From the NCBI GenBank assembly GCA_050084515.1, contig CM114273.1, positions 26,722,001 to 26,786,000 on the forward strand: a DNA stretch of 64,000 bases, given 5' to 3'. Source of the stretch: Blasia pusilla. Taxonomy: Eukaryota; Marchantiophyta; Marchantiopsida; Blasiales. This document shows, piece after piece, positions 1-12,884 of the stretch (position 1 is its first letter; every line of letters starts with the position of its first letter). The notes beneath the pieces were generated by a model. It had not been told where the DNA came from. It saw only the letters and a list, made by a program, of their open reading frames with translations, and made no database searches. Made by a program: the position numbers and the translations under genes.

Positions 1-3000
1 CCAAGGCCCCTTTTAACCTAACTACACATCTACGACCAACCCAATCACTGTTTAGCGTTCCAAGACCAACCACGTTTTTCAAAGCCACCACGTTTTTCAA
101 AGTCCGAGTTGCACTGCATGCGACAGCAAAACCGCGGTCCTCCGGTGCTCTCGTGTCTAGAGGGGGGTGAGCATGAGCATGGGCCAATAAATGCTCTCCT
201 GTGTCCGTGTGTTCTGGTTTTCTCCTCATCTTGTCCTTCCGCAGTGTCAAATGTGTTCGACTGCCGGTAGGACCACAGGTACGTCCCCGCTTGGGGTTTT
301 GGAAACTGGACGTCAACGGTGCTTACGAGTTCTGTCAGCCACAAGACAGCTGTGTGAACTGGGTAGACGTAGGTCGAGTTTCTGTGCTCATCAATGTCGA
401 CTGTCACTACGCGGAAATGTTATTAGTTATGTATCTGTTGCAGTGAGGAATAGACACACACCCAAGTCACACTGTACCCGAGCCTGCAACGGTCAGGAAG
501 CAACAGGAAGCATCTGAACCAGGTGCACATACGGAAGCAAAGACAGTGAGCTGTGTCACTCGTCTTTAGAATTTGTAAGCAGCATTTGAAAATAAATGAA
601 GTTTCCTTACGAGGCAGTCCGATCTGTGGGCACATGGACGGCTGACGGTCATCATCCGTTTGCATCATTTCTGAGGTGGTTATCGGTTATATGCGGACCC
701 GGAATCGTTTCTCGAATAGGTCGGTAAAGCAGGACCTATTCAAGCGCGCACGTTTCGACGAAGACCCACTGTTGGATGCCGTAGATCGAATGGCGGATAC
801 AATCATAAATCATCCGGATTAGTTGGCACGCAAGACTCTACTAGCAAATCCCTCTCCAGTCTGGTGAACCGTGGGTGTCCAGGGACCTCTTGGAACGCCC
901 TCATACGACTCAGCCTCTACGGTTCCGTGGCGACGAAAAGATGTGGGGCACAACAGATGTGGGGGTACTTTTGGTCCGTTGGAGCTAGATAGTACCGCCG
1001 TACATCTTTACAGTAGAGACCTATGATAGTAGCCCGAACTTTCCAGCGTCGGAGCGTTGGTGTGGATGAATCGCTTGAAAATGCGGACACAGTTGAGACT
1101 GAGACCAAAACCACTCGCTCCGATTGCCTAAGATCCCCCGATGGAGTGAGCTAGGAAGTGCAGCGCTGTCTGGAGCGTCAGGATCTACAGATGTGGAGCA
1201 CTTTCGATGTAGGCCACGTTCAGGATAAGAAATGACACGGATACTCGAGGCGAAACGGAAGACCATGCGACTTTCTCCGTAACGACTAACGCAGACAAAG
1301 CGGTACGCCAACGATGTCAGGGTAGGAGATGAGAAGATACGTCGAAAGCGAGATTTACCTCTACGGCGCTTTTCGACAGCCGAAGAAAGATAGGCTCGCG
1401 GATCGGTGCAGTCAGTCATACATCTTTGTTATTGTAATCTAGACTCGGATTCGTCGAATGCGAAGAAAGATCGTTCGCAGTCCTCCGCGAACCAATGCTT
1501 TCGCGCGTACCAGATCCAAACCTTTGGCAGGCGGGAAACTACGCAACCGGAGGCCCAGATCCTTCGTATCCGTTTCGCATTTATACAGTGCTCTGAACGT
1601 ATGCAGCCTTTCTACTTGATTAATAATAGGTCAGGCTGGGAAGCGAGAGAGAAGAACGCTCTCATTGGCATACCCAAGGTTCGTACCCAGAGTACCGTAA
1701 TCCAGTTCATAACCGCGCTCCCGTACTCCCATCTTCGCCGCTTTCTCTTGGCGGCGTCGCGTTCCGAGACCGGAATGATCACCTACCCAACGCTGTGCCG
1801 ACTCTGCTCCTTTTCAGCATCCCGCGAAGGGACTCTCCCTAGGCCCCCCGGACTCCGGCGGGTTAGGCAGACCCGCGGTCAGCCACCGCCCGCGCCGCGC
1901 CGCGCCGCGGCAACACATGAGCGCGGTACGGGTCCCATGTTCGAGTAGGTCCCGTCTGACGGAAAGAGCAATCCCTCCCCACTTGTGCCAAAGTTGAATT
2001 GGATCGACTGCCATCAACCGACACTGCTGGTACTACGAGCATCCATTCCGTCCCGTCGCAGCGCCATCCAGCGCGAGTTACCGGATGGGTGGGTGAGTGT
2101 CACCTGTCGGCTACTTCCTTCGGCGATAGGGTGGGCCAAATGTCGAACCTACTGCGGCGCAAACAACTGCAAGCGCGCTTGGGAAGAAGTGCAGCGCAGC
2201 AGCGAGGTGCACAAGACGCGCGTGTGTGCGTGTCCCGAAGATGTTTGAATATTTCTGCGGAGTTCTGGGTCCTACTGTGAAGGTTTCTCATGAATCGGGA
2301 GAGCGGCCACCTCCGGTTTTTGGACAAGCTCTCACGAGTGACTGAACATCTCTAGAAAGTCGTGAAATATTCGCTCTTCTCTTCCATTCTGACTGCTCTG
2401 TTCTTTCGCTAAAGGTCAAGGGCTGCCCTGGCTGTACCCGCTGCTACGCCACATTTCTCGACTGCCTACATACACGGCTGCGCTGCTTATGTGTTCTTCT
2501 CCGGTTGTGGGAGACCTGGCGCCCACGTCTCTCCTTCCGGATTCGTTCTCCTCACAATGCCCAAATTTCCGCTACTGATCTGGTGCTTCAAGATCAGACC
2601 CGATCACAGAGACGTTAACTGACTCCACTGGGCATCCCTGAGCTTGTCGCAAGTAAGTCAAAGTCAAAACTGCTCAGTAATTGCTCGTGAATGACACTAG
2701 AGCTACACCATCGATCGTGATATGTTCTCAACTGTTCCGGCTGAAGCGATTCCTTTTTCCGAGTCACGAGCAGAATTCTGTTTCGAATTTGGAGACGAGA
2801 CGAAGGCTGCAGCGTGGCACCTTGCCACACTAGATCGTTCCCTGGCCAAATGGAAAGCTGATGTTCCATCTGGCGTCTTGCATGCTCCTTGCCAAAGTTC
2901 CTCCAGCGGTTGCCAGAAAAACGTCCAAATTCCTTTTTTAACTGTGCCAAGGTGTTCTCCGCTGCTTCCCAAATAAGCCTTTGCACCATCGAGCAGCGGA

Positions 3001-6000
3001 AATGTACGTCTATCTTGAACCTCAATCATGAAGTTCCCAGACGAAGGGTAGAAATGCGCGTAACAAGGGAAAGGACGAGCATCCTCAGAGTCCGATCCGC
3101 ACTAAAGATCGCCCTTCGCTCGAGTAACCTTTTACAGTGAGTGCATTTGGGACGTTCGTTGTTGCAGAGTCGCTCGGCTGGTGAAGGTGTTCTGGTTGTC
3201 GTTGTAGTCCAATAATCTAAGACTACTGGTTCATATTCAAAGTTGAGAGATGACGAAGTAATCTCAATGCAGCTCCACAAGCGCTCGTTCTTGGATAATA
3301 TATTATATTCTTCATCTATGCCTCCTTCGATGATGAGTAGGCAAGGGAACTAAGAACTCCACAATGATGGTTGGGGCCAGCCTGAGGATAAATTTTTTAC
3401 ATCCCTGGGATTGGAGATGGAAATGAAAGTTAATTGAGGTTTCTCATTGGATCTTTCAGGCGTTAGCACTTTGGAGATTTAATCTTTCCAGCACTCCGCG
3501 AGAAGACTCTGGATCACAGGCTGATCAGCGAAAATTGGATCATGGATGCCCCGGTCCACATATGAGTCTCGTTCATGTAGTAAATCAAATCATGAATACT
3601 TCCAGTCTCTGGAAGGTCACCGAGACTATTAACCTCAAAATAGCAGACACTAAGGGAGTCCACCGCGATTATATTATAGATGATGACGGGAACCTTGAAA
3701 ACTAGAATAAGCTATCGTCCCTTCGATTTGTCTTTCATCTTCACACGTTTAAGACATCATAATCATAACATCTTTCCATAGCTTATCATCGTTGCAACTG
3801 AATCATATACTGATCCACGGAAGAAATTTTGTGCAAACTTGTTATCTGAAAAACTTGGATAGATATCGGCCCGTTACATAGTGATACGGAGAATTAGAGG
3901 GACCGGGACGCCGACGCCGGAATCAGGACTTTCTCTTATCACTAACGGTACTGAAGTGGAAAGATGAACATTCGCGGTCCCAAATTTTCACAGCTCCCTG
4001 CCACATGCGCCGATCGAATAAAGCTATGACGTTTCTTGAATACTCAAGGATCGAGAGCGCGAACGAGCCACTGTTCACTTCTGTCTTAAACTACTGAAAG
4101 ATCAGACCGCCAGAAACATCCATCGATCGATTCTTTCGTAGAGTATGTAACGCTTCCACCGCCTATTCCACAGTGATTACGCATCCCAACACGATGAACA
4201 GCGATAGACGACTTTTCCTTTCGTTTTTAATATGCATAGAAGTTCAGGATCAAACGCTCTAAAGCTAGCAACCATCATTCGTTCAATGTTGATTTTCTTT
4301 TGATTGAAAGTATTTTAGGAATTGCAACGCGAGAAACAAGGATCGATCGCGTTTTGGTTAAGGTGTTCTGCCAGAGCTTCTGTTCGCGGGCCTCACCGAA
4401 TCATGCAGCACCTCAAGTCACCTTATCCTCGGCCCATTCACGTACATCTAAAAGCTTTTACTTTGGGACCCCTCAGACAATCATTTACTCAAGTTCTGTT
4501 TCATTTATTTGCACTTTTTTCAAGCCTTAACGAGTCTTATCGGAGTAGCATGTACAGACTGTTTTCTTTCACGCCATTTTAGGTTGTTCTCTGGGAGCTA
4601 GGAGAAAAATCTCGTGCCTTCTGCTTTCTCTTCTCCTGGAAAAAATCACTTTCGATTCCAGGCATGAGTTTCTCCTCATTTCTCGAGTACGACTAAATTT
4701 CCTTTCATTCATGGAAATTGATCAAATGAATTATCCTCAGACATATTGAATGCGCACGCCAAGAGAACGGATCAAACGCGAGGTTGGTGGAGCGACCCAG
4801 TCATAGACACACAGGAAAGCACAATGAGTTTGGTCATCCAGCGCGGCGAAGGAAACACATCACTGCCAAGTAACCTACCCAGAGGGACTACTTACTCACT
4901 TACGCATCGTACTTACTTACACACCACCCCGAGAGCGGAATTAATGTGAAAAACATTGAGCTCCCCCTGAAAGTGTAGGTGCTAGGAAATAAACCTTCCC
5001 GTCCCGGACGCGGCTCTTGGGCAGGCGCATCTTTTCCCGGCGCCGGTGGGCGGGAGGAGGCGGACGGTACTCACGGTAGGGCCAAGGGAGTCGGGACAGG
5101 TAAGAGTAGACGTGACGACGTTACCCTGGAGTCGTACTTATCTTGGGGAACAGTCGTGCTTACCTTGGAGGACGGCAGCGTAATCGAAATCTTTTTAGGG
5201 TCTCGAACCCGACACTGCAGTTCTACTTTATTCGTACGTACGCGGGCAGGCAGGCGAGCGCGGGGGGCTCTAGAACACTGTGGAGGATCGTGACAGACTG
5301 ACTGAGTAGAACAGCACGGCAATTTTTGCGCACGGATCGATGTGGTATGTCTGTTTTTTTTCGGACGAGAATTTGAATGCGGTGTTTCGAATTTGATGTT
5401 TCAGGGCCGAAGATTTTTCACGCCATTGTGGGAATCGTGGCCGTCAGAATTATCTGCAACTCGGATGAATTAGTAGGAAATCGGTGGAGCAGCATGTCGA
5501 ACCCGGTGTGGTCCCTCATCTCGTCGTGTAGTGTTCGGGACCCGATGGGAGTCGGGACGGTTCTCCCGAGTCCTGAGTGATGACGATGATATAAATGTGC
5601 GGTTGTTCTCTTCCTCCTTAGGCTAATGAACCGTCCGATTGTGCAGCGAGTGACATTATGAAGAAAGCTTGAGTGTAAGGGATTTTCTCCACGCCATGGG
5701 CGTTGTCAATTCAACCACCATGGCATCTGCTGCGAGAGCTTTGGGTGACAATTTGCGCAGTTCCGCCTCACAATATGAATGTCTTCACAGCGCGCAGGAG
5801 TAATTTACATTCTTGATATTCCACCATTTATAATTTACATGATTTACACCTGTCTCGCATATCTGAGTAATACACTCTTAATGTCTGAATTGATATGTAG
5901 CCTCTGCACGCGCGACCAAAGCTGCAGAGACCGTATAGTCAATCCACAGAGACAGAATTTTAATTTTACCAAATAATCCGCAAGTTGATGTGAGGGAGGA

Positions 6001-6400
6001 AAGTTGCGAGCCGCACAGCTTATTGAAAATTATTCACTTGACTGTTATCACCTGATTACCATATCCTCATAATGCGGAGAAATATTTAGTCGCAAACTTA
6101 TGTTGTTCCCGTTTTATCGCGAGTAAATTGCGCTGTTACACGAAAGCGCATGTGCTTTAAATGCTATGGCTCAAACCAGAAACGCTTGTCAGTAGTGCAC
6201 CCGACAAGCATATATACGGCAACCATCTGCGTCACGATTCATTTTCCTCAACTAATTTAAAAGTGAAGATCTCATCATTCATATATTTTGTGGAATTTTC
6301 GAGGGTTTAAACTTGATTTCCAGTCTGGAGAAGAATCATGCGCAAGAGTACGGAGTTGTGTACCTCTGAGATTTTCTGCGTCCTCGGGAGACACAATTTG
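1..6400. other. host sequence without a supportable gene
   Basis: This GC-balanced stretch differs in composition from the AT-rich transposon belt that follows. Its ORFs are short (at most about 180 codons), overlap on both strands and show no motif or family I recognise. I see no LTR, primer site, inverted repeat or tRNA-like fold. It may be intergenic, or hold exons too short or diverged to call by eye. Confidence 0.5.
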
Positions 6401-6439
6401 ACTTTCATCCTTTTCACATTTCCATGCAGTCACGGCCAG

Positions 6440-7390
6440 ACATTTCTGCATCGCCGAGATGGAGGTTACCGCACCATCCGTAGCCTGAGGAGGGTTTACG
6501 AATGGGGGGGCGCGCGAGATCCACTACTTTACGGACGGGATTCTGAATCTCATAAAGCGGATCGTGGATCAGGAAATCGAAGCTGCTGTGGGTTCTGAGA
6601 CAATTCAAAGACGTGGAGGAGCGAGAGGAGCAATCTAGGGAACTAATAATACGTGGCCACGATTGGCGAGCCACCTTCCCTTCTTTTCACCATTTTCGAA
6701 ATCTTGTTCCGGGGCACGAGATGACCGAACGCGTCTCTGATCGATATGTTTCTGACCCTGAGCGAACACGGCAATTTCATATCTGTTGCGTGTGTACAAG
6801 AACAACGGCCTGGAGTATCTCCTGCAGCCATTCACCGAGAATTGGCCTCGAATCTATCGTGAGTTGAACTACCGAGTATTTTCTGGTATTAAGAGAGGTC
6901 GACGAATGTCTGCACATTCGAGCTATGCAATCGACGTCGCATCCATGCAGAAGTCAAGTACCGTATGGAGCACCAACGGATGGGGTCTCAGCGTTATCTT
7001 CACGAGTGGACGCTTGATTTTGCTGAGTCTAGTGACAGCTCTGAGCCCCTACAGAATCTGCTGTCCTGTACCATCATTACAGGCCACAGTGTTTTCCTAA
7101 AAAAACAACAGAAAATGTTCACTAAACAAGCAATGCGATCCGGATTCAGAGTGGGAACCACCACCGACATAAGGGACGTGAGGAAAGTTAGTGGTGGTGA
7201 TGACAGCAAAGACAACATAGACCTCTTTTTCAAGCAGCCTTGATGATAGGATAGAAAACTACTATCCAGAAGAGATTGCCAAGAATACATGGACAGGTGT
7301 AGACAAACTGCGTCGTTGCTTGCAAGAGCGGGGACAGCAACGATGGAGAATACCCAAGTGACAGATTGTCGACCTTTACTTGGCCAACGC
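6440..7390 (+). pseudogene. coding-like fragments of an unidentified gene
   Basis: Several stretches read like protein but lie in different frames and are separated by stops. Around 6510-6625 one frame gives HYFTDGILNLIKRIVDQEIE. Around 6785-6930 another gives LEYLLQPFTENWPRIYRELN. At 6893-7243 a third gives KYRMEHQRMGSQRYLHEW and then a polar segment. At 7258-7366 there is YYPEEIAKNTWTGVDKLRRC. All run on the plus strand within 1 kb, which suggests one decayed gene, or exons whose splice sites I did not resolve. I do not recognise the family and assign no function. Confidence 0.35.
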
Positions 7391-7599
7391 GAGATGAGGG
7401 CTTCTCAGATATGTCAGAGTATTGTATTACCACATTATCTTTCAGAATTGAATATCCCAGAACTCCAACGACTCTGCTCACAACATCAACACTTTCTCGA
7501 TGGACCTATCCCATTCGGTGCGGAAGTTGACATCATCAAGCACTCGCGAATAGGATTACAAAATATCGCTTATTACTATATGTAACTATTCCTTGTACA

Positions 7600-9180
7600 G
7601 GGCACATGTACAAGTGATGAGCATGAACTTTGAGGGAATGATTGACAACCCTGTAGTGTAAATCCGCTTCAGCGACAGAAACTTTCTCTGCACATCCATA
7701 ATTTTCGGAGTTTGGATGAGGAAACGGGGAAGCTAACTCAATCTTTTACGTGTGGCCGTGTGGGTAGGAACGTTGGCGAGGAACTCATGTCCAAAAACCG
7801 TTAGACAGGTCTCACGCTCTGGCTGTCGAGTCATGTGCTAGAAGTGATTACAGACCCACTTTAATTGGGAAATAGTACTTCTTGTTCTAGGCTATTTTGA
7901 ATCACTTGCAGTGGTAGATCTGCCGAAGCCGGCAGGTCAGGAGATTAAGAGAAAAACCAGTTTTCCTTGGCATAAGAGCTCGTGTTCTGACCTTAAAAGC
8001 CAGGCTAGTGGGAGAGCTCAAATTTCAGGTGTTGTGTCCGGATCTATTATCAGTCAATAGGCAGTCTTGAAACAAACAGGGGGGGGGGAGTGCGTTGCGG
8101 TGCCGCGGAAGAGACAGAAGTGAAGTCCACACGCAGATGAGGTTTACCGGCAGATTTGATAAAAGCTTATGTACCTGCCCGAAGGAGTCGACAGACGGGC
8201 AAGTGCAAAACTGCGGAATTTCAAAGCAAACGCACTGCCACTCCCCATGAAACCGAAAATAAACTTTGATCAAGAAGCATCACTTGGACGACCCACAACA
8301 TCTCCCTCTCTGGACTCAGAACTTTCACGTCCCTAGTGACCTATAAACCAGAAAGGAACCCCTGAGAGCTTGCACATGTAGCCCCGGGAACTCGTTCCCA
8401 GGTACCCTCCTCTCCTCTCCTCGCCCTCACCTCATTACTGCCACAAGATTGACATTCAGAAATCGACATGGTATTTCCAGTTTCTCATGGAAAGCTTGCA
8501 TCGCGAGAGGTAGTGTACCCCTGCAGTCTAGACCAGCAGTTGTAAGGCTGGAGGCCGCACTAAATCCAGGCCTGTACATCCACCCCCCACTCTCGCACCA
8601 ACAGCGAAACGGAATCAGTCGCTCGCATCTGCGCACGCGAGCGTGGGAGACGCAACGTCGGTGGAGAGTGCGGCAGAGCGAGGAGCAGGGAATCAGCTGT
8701 GCCTCTAGAGCTTGTGTGCCCCAACAGCTCCACTGCTCAAGTCGCCTCGTCTCACCCTAAACCGGTACTCCCCGCTGGCGTTCATGCCCCCGGGGACCTC
8801 ACCCATTCCAGCTGGGCATCCAGTCTCCAGATTCTCACGCCTGCAGCTGGAAGCCTCGCGCCTTCCTCCTACTGCTGCAAGTCTTCGCCCATCAGCTCAA
8901 CTTCCGCACCTACCTACTGCCATGCCACGAGGAGACCACCACGACTGCACGAAAAACTTGTGAGAGAAACGAGTCAGGGACGAAGACAAAATGTTGACGC
9001 CATAATTTTAGCTTCGGTAGATTATGAGTGAGTACAGTCTGAGGTTGTGACTTCGGTATCTGACACTCTGTTGTACCCCTTTCGGAAAAATTGCTCACTA
9101 TCTACAGTCGAGCGTCGTAGCTATGACGAATGGCTGTGGCAGGATCTCCATCTCTTATGTGCTGGATAATGACAGGTTGA
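7600..9180. other. no gene seen
   Basis: Only short overlapping ORFs without recognisable motifs. A run of nine G at about 8080 and C-rich low-complexity sequence around 8400 and 8580 are the only visible structures. Confidence 0.45.
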
Positions 9181-9187
9181 GAGGAGC

Positions 9188-9367
9188 ATGGAGCTAGCTA
9201 TGACGCCCAGTGATGCGCGCTTCCATGTACTACCAGACCTCGTGGAAGTTGAACCAGTCCTTCTCGAGAATGATCCTCTTGAGGTGCACAAGGTAGAATC
9301 CGTGCTCCATTTCGAGGCGAAGGACAACAACATCCTCCATTTCGAGCTCTTCAAGATGGACGCGTGA
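9188..9367 (+). CDS. small ORF of 59 codons, unidentified
   Basis: An ATG at 9188 opens a frame ending in TGA at 9365-9367. The product is acidic, with a repeated pattern of Glu, Val and Leu (for example LPDLVEVEPVLLENDPLEV) and the end HFELFKMDA. Its codons look more protein-like than the antisense frame, which is Ser/Arg-rich and probably a shadow. It lies just before a transposase-like fragment and may be part of that element. There is no family match I can name and no upstream signal supporting the start. Confidence 0.25.
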   Translation: MELAMTPSDARFHVLPDLVEVEPVLLENDPLEVHKVESVLHFEAKDNNILHFELFKMDA

Positions 9368-9639
9368 ATTCTACACGAAGAGCTACCGTTGTGTCTCAAG
9401 TTCTATCAGTTTTGGAAGGGGTTGCAAGCAGCTTTTGAACAAGATAGGGGAAGATCGGGGCCCTCTTGCTTCCTACAGTTTTTGACTAAGACCTCACAAC
9501 GAAAAGGGAGAAGGAGAGAAGAGGACAAATAGGAGAAATACCACGAGTTCTAGCAAAAGACCAAGAAGGCGAAGGAAATATATCAGAAATTTGGGTAGCT
9601 CCACCCAAGAACAAGGCATCCACTTGGGGGCTGGATCTC

Positions 9640-9995
9640 TAATGTGCATAAGAGGATCAGGAAACACCTCGATACCTTGTGCAAAGGCTATGTCCGTTGG
9701 GAGCATGTGAAGAAGAGCAAGAGGTTGGACATGGAGGTTGCTGTGAGGGGAGAGTGGGCGAATGGCCAACAGATCGGAGGCACCTTCATCAAGGAGTAGA
9801 TGGTGTATATCTTGAATGAGTAGATGGTATATATCTTGAATGACAAGAGGCACTCCCGGAAGAAGGTAGTGCTCAAGATGAAGAAGGATGGAGAATACAA
9901 TAAGCCTCTTCGGATGCACAAGAATACATTTGAAGCCTTAGTTCGAGACTTGGAGGTCTTGGAAAACACCCTTGAGGCAAGTAGGCTTCAATAAG
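9640..9995 (+). pseudogene. degenerate transposase-like fragment
   Basis: One plus-strand frame reads HKRIRKHLDTLCKGYVRWEH, then a Lys-rich segment, two in-frame stops and YNKPLRMHKNTFEALVRDLE. The pattern of an aromatic or basic start, then LRM and a later F-x-A-L resembles the region before the catalytic core of plant PIF/Harbinger (HARBI1-like) transposases, but the match is weak. The two stops lie in a 27-bp tandem duplication at about 9797-9850. The antisense ORFs here are Leu/Ser-rich shadows. Confidence 0.3.
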
Positions 9996-10279
9996 GTTTG
10001 CCAAGAGCATGTATCGGCCAAGCCCCAAGGATGTTAAGGACATCTTTACCACCTGAAGTACCTGAGGAAAAAATAGGGAGTGAGAAAACTCCTCCCTTTT
10101 TTCCCAAATATTCCTCCTCCCCCCACAATCTTTTTGACATTTACAAGTTTTTCTTAAAACCCTTACATCATAATTTACCCCATCTTAAGTGAAAACTTTT
10201 TGAACTCGTGTTTTACGGACATTCAAACACTTTTCACTTCACAAATTGTTCAAACTCTCAAGATTTTGGGATTTTTTCT

Positions 10280-10428
10280 CTGCAGGACCAACTAGAGGGG
10301 GCCAAAGGTTTGTATATACCTTGTTAGCAAAGGAGGTCCATACAACGAAAATGGTGTTCTTGTGTGAGTGTGAGAGTCGTATCCCACCAGTTATGCATCT
10401 TTAGCAGTTTTCTACATGGTATTAGAGC
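10280..10428 (+). mobile_element. LTR end with copia-type primer binding site
   Basis: The site TGGTATTAGAGC at 10417-10428 differs by one base from the complement of the plant initiator tRNA-Met 3' end (TGGTATCAGAGC). It is the same variant used by the copia element at 16238-16249, and both continue AATAG. The sequence before it should therefore be the end of an LTR, although I could not find its start. The following internal sequence carries no clear gag. Confidence 0.5.
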
Positions 10429-11155
10429 AATAGAAGAGCCTCAATTGAAATTCTTGGTGTCTCAGGAGAGAAGAGAGGTAAGAGAAGGCACAATTTCAGG
10501 TGGGGAGAAGGAAATCTCAAGCAGAGACCAGTGGCAAAAGATTTCACGTGGAGCTGTGACGGTGATAAAACTTTGGAGGAATTTTTAGGGTATTTCCGAT
10601 CGATTTAGCAAGTTGGGTCTGAGTCGGTCAGAACATTGTAAATATTAGACGATGTATGGATATTTTTCAAAGTAGGAGGCAAAATTCCACTCCCTAATGG
10701 ATTTTCCACTCCATTATGTATAGAAGGCACGTCCTCAATTCTTGATGGAAGTATGGAAGCATCAAGAACGACTTTATCTTCTTGATTTCTAGATAATGGT
10801 ATCTCCTCTTCAATACCTCTCATATTAGGCACCTCAACCCCATTCCCTCCAACCTATAACTCCTCAAAAAAAGGAGGCATTGAAGGAGCTATGTCATAAA
10901 TAGAAATTGTGATAATTTCATTCTCACTCCTGCATCTAAAGTGGAATTTGTAAGTGCAACTTAAAAAAATCGTTGCAACGAAGAAATCCTAGAGCAAGAT
11001 TATAAGGCATTTATATAAGGTTGTTTACATCGGGGCATCTTGAATTGAAGTATCTACCATAACAATATTTTTATCATCTTCAATTCTTCCAATAATGTAA
11101 GAAGACCCTACATTCTGTCGAAGGGCTCACCTTCTCCTTTCACGTTCTCTTTGGT
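10429..11155. other. transposon debris, no recognisable gene
   Basis: AT-rich sequence downstream of a primer-site remnant. A minus-strand ORF at 10605-10832 (75 codons, polar) has no motif I can assign. It could be a remnant of a copia polyprotein, but nothing in it is diagnostic. Confidence 0.35.
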
Positions 11156-11159
11156 AGAC

Positions 11160-11445
11160 CCTCCTTTTATCCTTTTGAAGAGTGTCATTTTTTATCCAAA
11201 TGGAACGTTTTCTCCTTTGTGCCTCGTCTCGCAACACTATTTTCAAGTCACGTATATCTATAGGATTTGATGGAATAGAAAGTTTGCAAGAAGTGATTTC
11301 AAGAAATTATTAAGTCAATAACTTTGGAATTACCATAATCTCACAAAATAGTGGCCATAGAGAGAAATGAAAGCAAACTTTGATATGTTGGAGATATGAC
11401 CAAACGTTGGTGTACCGATTTATGGAAGATGCGGGATTAAGCGCG
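11160..11445 (+). repeat. dispersed repeat R, copy 1
   Basis: This segment is clearly related to 24720-24945, sharing the run TTTGATGGAATAG, then AAGT(T/C)TGCA(A/G)GAAGTG and the later GGCAAACTTTGA-like stretch. Partial copies lie at 24985-25068 and from 31140. It contains no ORF. It follows an LTR and primer site at 24671, so it may be the untranslated leader of an LTR retrotransposon family. Confidence 0.55.
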
Positions 11446-11483
11446 GGCCTCGTGGGGGCTTAAGTGCGATTCGTGTACAAGGT

Positions 11484-12122
11484 ATTGTGCGCATACACAT
11501 CGCTACACAACATACATCGTTGTCATCGAACACACACAAAAACACACAAGATCCCATGCTAACTCATGGCATCCATACATAGAGGCGAGAAGTACCAAAA
11601 TATCTCCAATAAAGTAAGATCCAATCTCTCTCTACACCATCTCACACCATAGCTCTCAAAGGTGTGCACTCTCTCTCATGTCAAACCAAACCCACTCTCC
11701 TAATAAGAGGCTTGGGTTACATCATAAGGCAAGGGACCATAACTCCGCCGCCTCATGCCAAGAGGTTCAACAAAGAGAGAATGAGCTCTCAAGCTCTCTC
11801 TCCTTGAGGTATACCCCTCCCCTCTCCCAAGCTCTCTCCCTGGTAACCTATTCTCCCAAGTCACCTCCTTGGCTCTTGACCTGATGTAGGAGGTCAAGGG
11901 CCACTTACCAAAAATATAAAGTTGATCATATATTCAAAATGGTACTTATCTAAATAGTAAGTTCCTCAATATGGCTCCAAATGAGCCGAAACGAAGGGGA
12001 AACCTGCTCTCTAAGGTTTCCCTGGGCCTCAACATGTCATCTTCGACCTCCTGGGCCTGTCCTCCACTACTCGTGCAGACGCTCTGCTAGATCCCACTGA
12101 TCTATCCTAACAATCGTGATAG
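11484..12122 (+). mobile_element. solo LTR of the DNMT-gypsy family
   Basis: It begins with TGTGCGCATACACATCGC and ends with CTAACAATCGTGATA. The sequence is collinear with the low-coordinate LTRs of copies C (25069) and D (39331). It contains the S part of about 125 bp, then the L part of about 515 bp. No internal element sequence adjoins it, so it is best read as a solo LTR. The family's coding strand would be minus relative to this orientation. Confidence 0.7.
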
Positions 12123-12174
12123 GGGATTATCTGTGGATAGGGGAAGATTCTGATTATTATTGAAGGCACTTGAG

Positions 12175-12405
12175 GGGATGGAGAAGAAAGTAGAAGATTA
12201 AAATATAGTTGCATAGAGTGGTTTTACTAGAGAATAGGTTAGTTGCTGATGAAAGTGGTCAAAGAAATAGGGATAGTGTAGGTCGAGAGAGGAAGAGAGA
12301 ATGTTAAAATATAAGTGAATAGGATGGTTGTATTAGATTAGGTTAGTTGCAAACTAAAGTGGATAAAGAAGTAAGGATAGTTGGGATTAGCAGAACAAAA
12401 TAAGA
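12175..12405 (+). repeat. two tandem units of about 114 bp
   Basis: The segments from about 12180 and 12294 share the same order: AGAA(G/T)..TTAAAATATA, AG.GTGGTT.TA, TAGGTTAGTTGC, AAAGTGG and AAAGAA(A/G)TA.GGATAG. The units are diverged, AT-rich and non-coding. Similar wording near 56270-56360 suggests they belong to an LTR type. Confidence 0.5.
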
Positions 12406-12884
12406 TTTGCTAAATGATGATAAGTGAAAACGGTTTAGGAATAAATAGTAAGTAAGGGTAGATGAGGAAAAAGAATGAAGGGTCCATTCTCTTCCTTCCA
12501 TCCTCCCTTATGTAAACTTGCTCATTTTTTGTATATCCTCACAATCTCATCCCTCCCTTCGTGTCTCCCTCTCTCTACTCTTTATGAATTTTATTCCTCC
12601 ATAGATAGGTGAACTTGATAAGTGAGAATATGTTTTGCAAGGATAACCCTAATAATTGAATGTATCTCGATTATATAGGTTAGCATATTGATCTTTCTTG
12701 TTCATACTTAGTGTTTGAAGATTTTATTGGAGCATCCACGAATAATATTTGGTATAATCTGCATACATTTCACTTGTCAATATATCCTATTATTGACATG
12801 GTAAAATTGTTGCGAATTATCCAAATATTTTTGGGTGGGGTTAGTATCTACTTGTAGTCATGACCAATTAAAGCAAGAGATTTC
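12406..12884. other. AT-rich, no gene seen
   Basis: It contains a pyrimidine-rich block near 12545-12590 and no ORF of note. It probably is LTR-derived sequence leading into the hAT remnant. Confidence 0.35.

Noticed and set aside
1406-1948. 180-codon plus-strand ORF
   Set aside because: Arg/Pro/Ala-rich end, no motif, and overlapping antisense ORFs of similar length; consistent with chance in GC-richer DNA.
4979-5293. 104-codon Gly/Arg-rich ORF
   Set aside because: Low-complexity composition and a competing antisense ORF; no recognisable domain or splice context.
9494-9969. Minus-strand Leu-rich ORFs of 141 and 93 codons
   Set aside because: Membrane-like composition arises as the complement of a Lys/Glu-rich plus-strand coding fragment.
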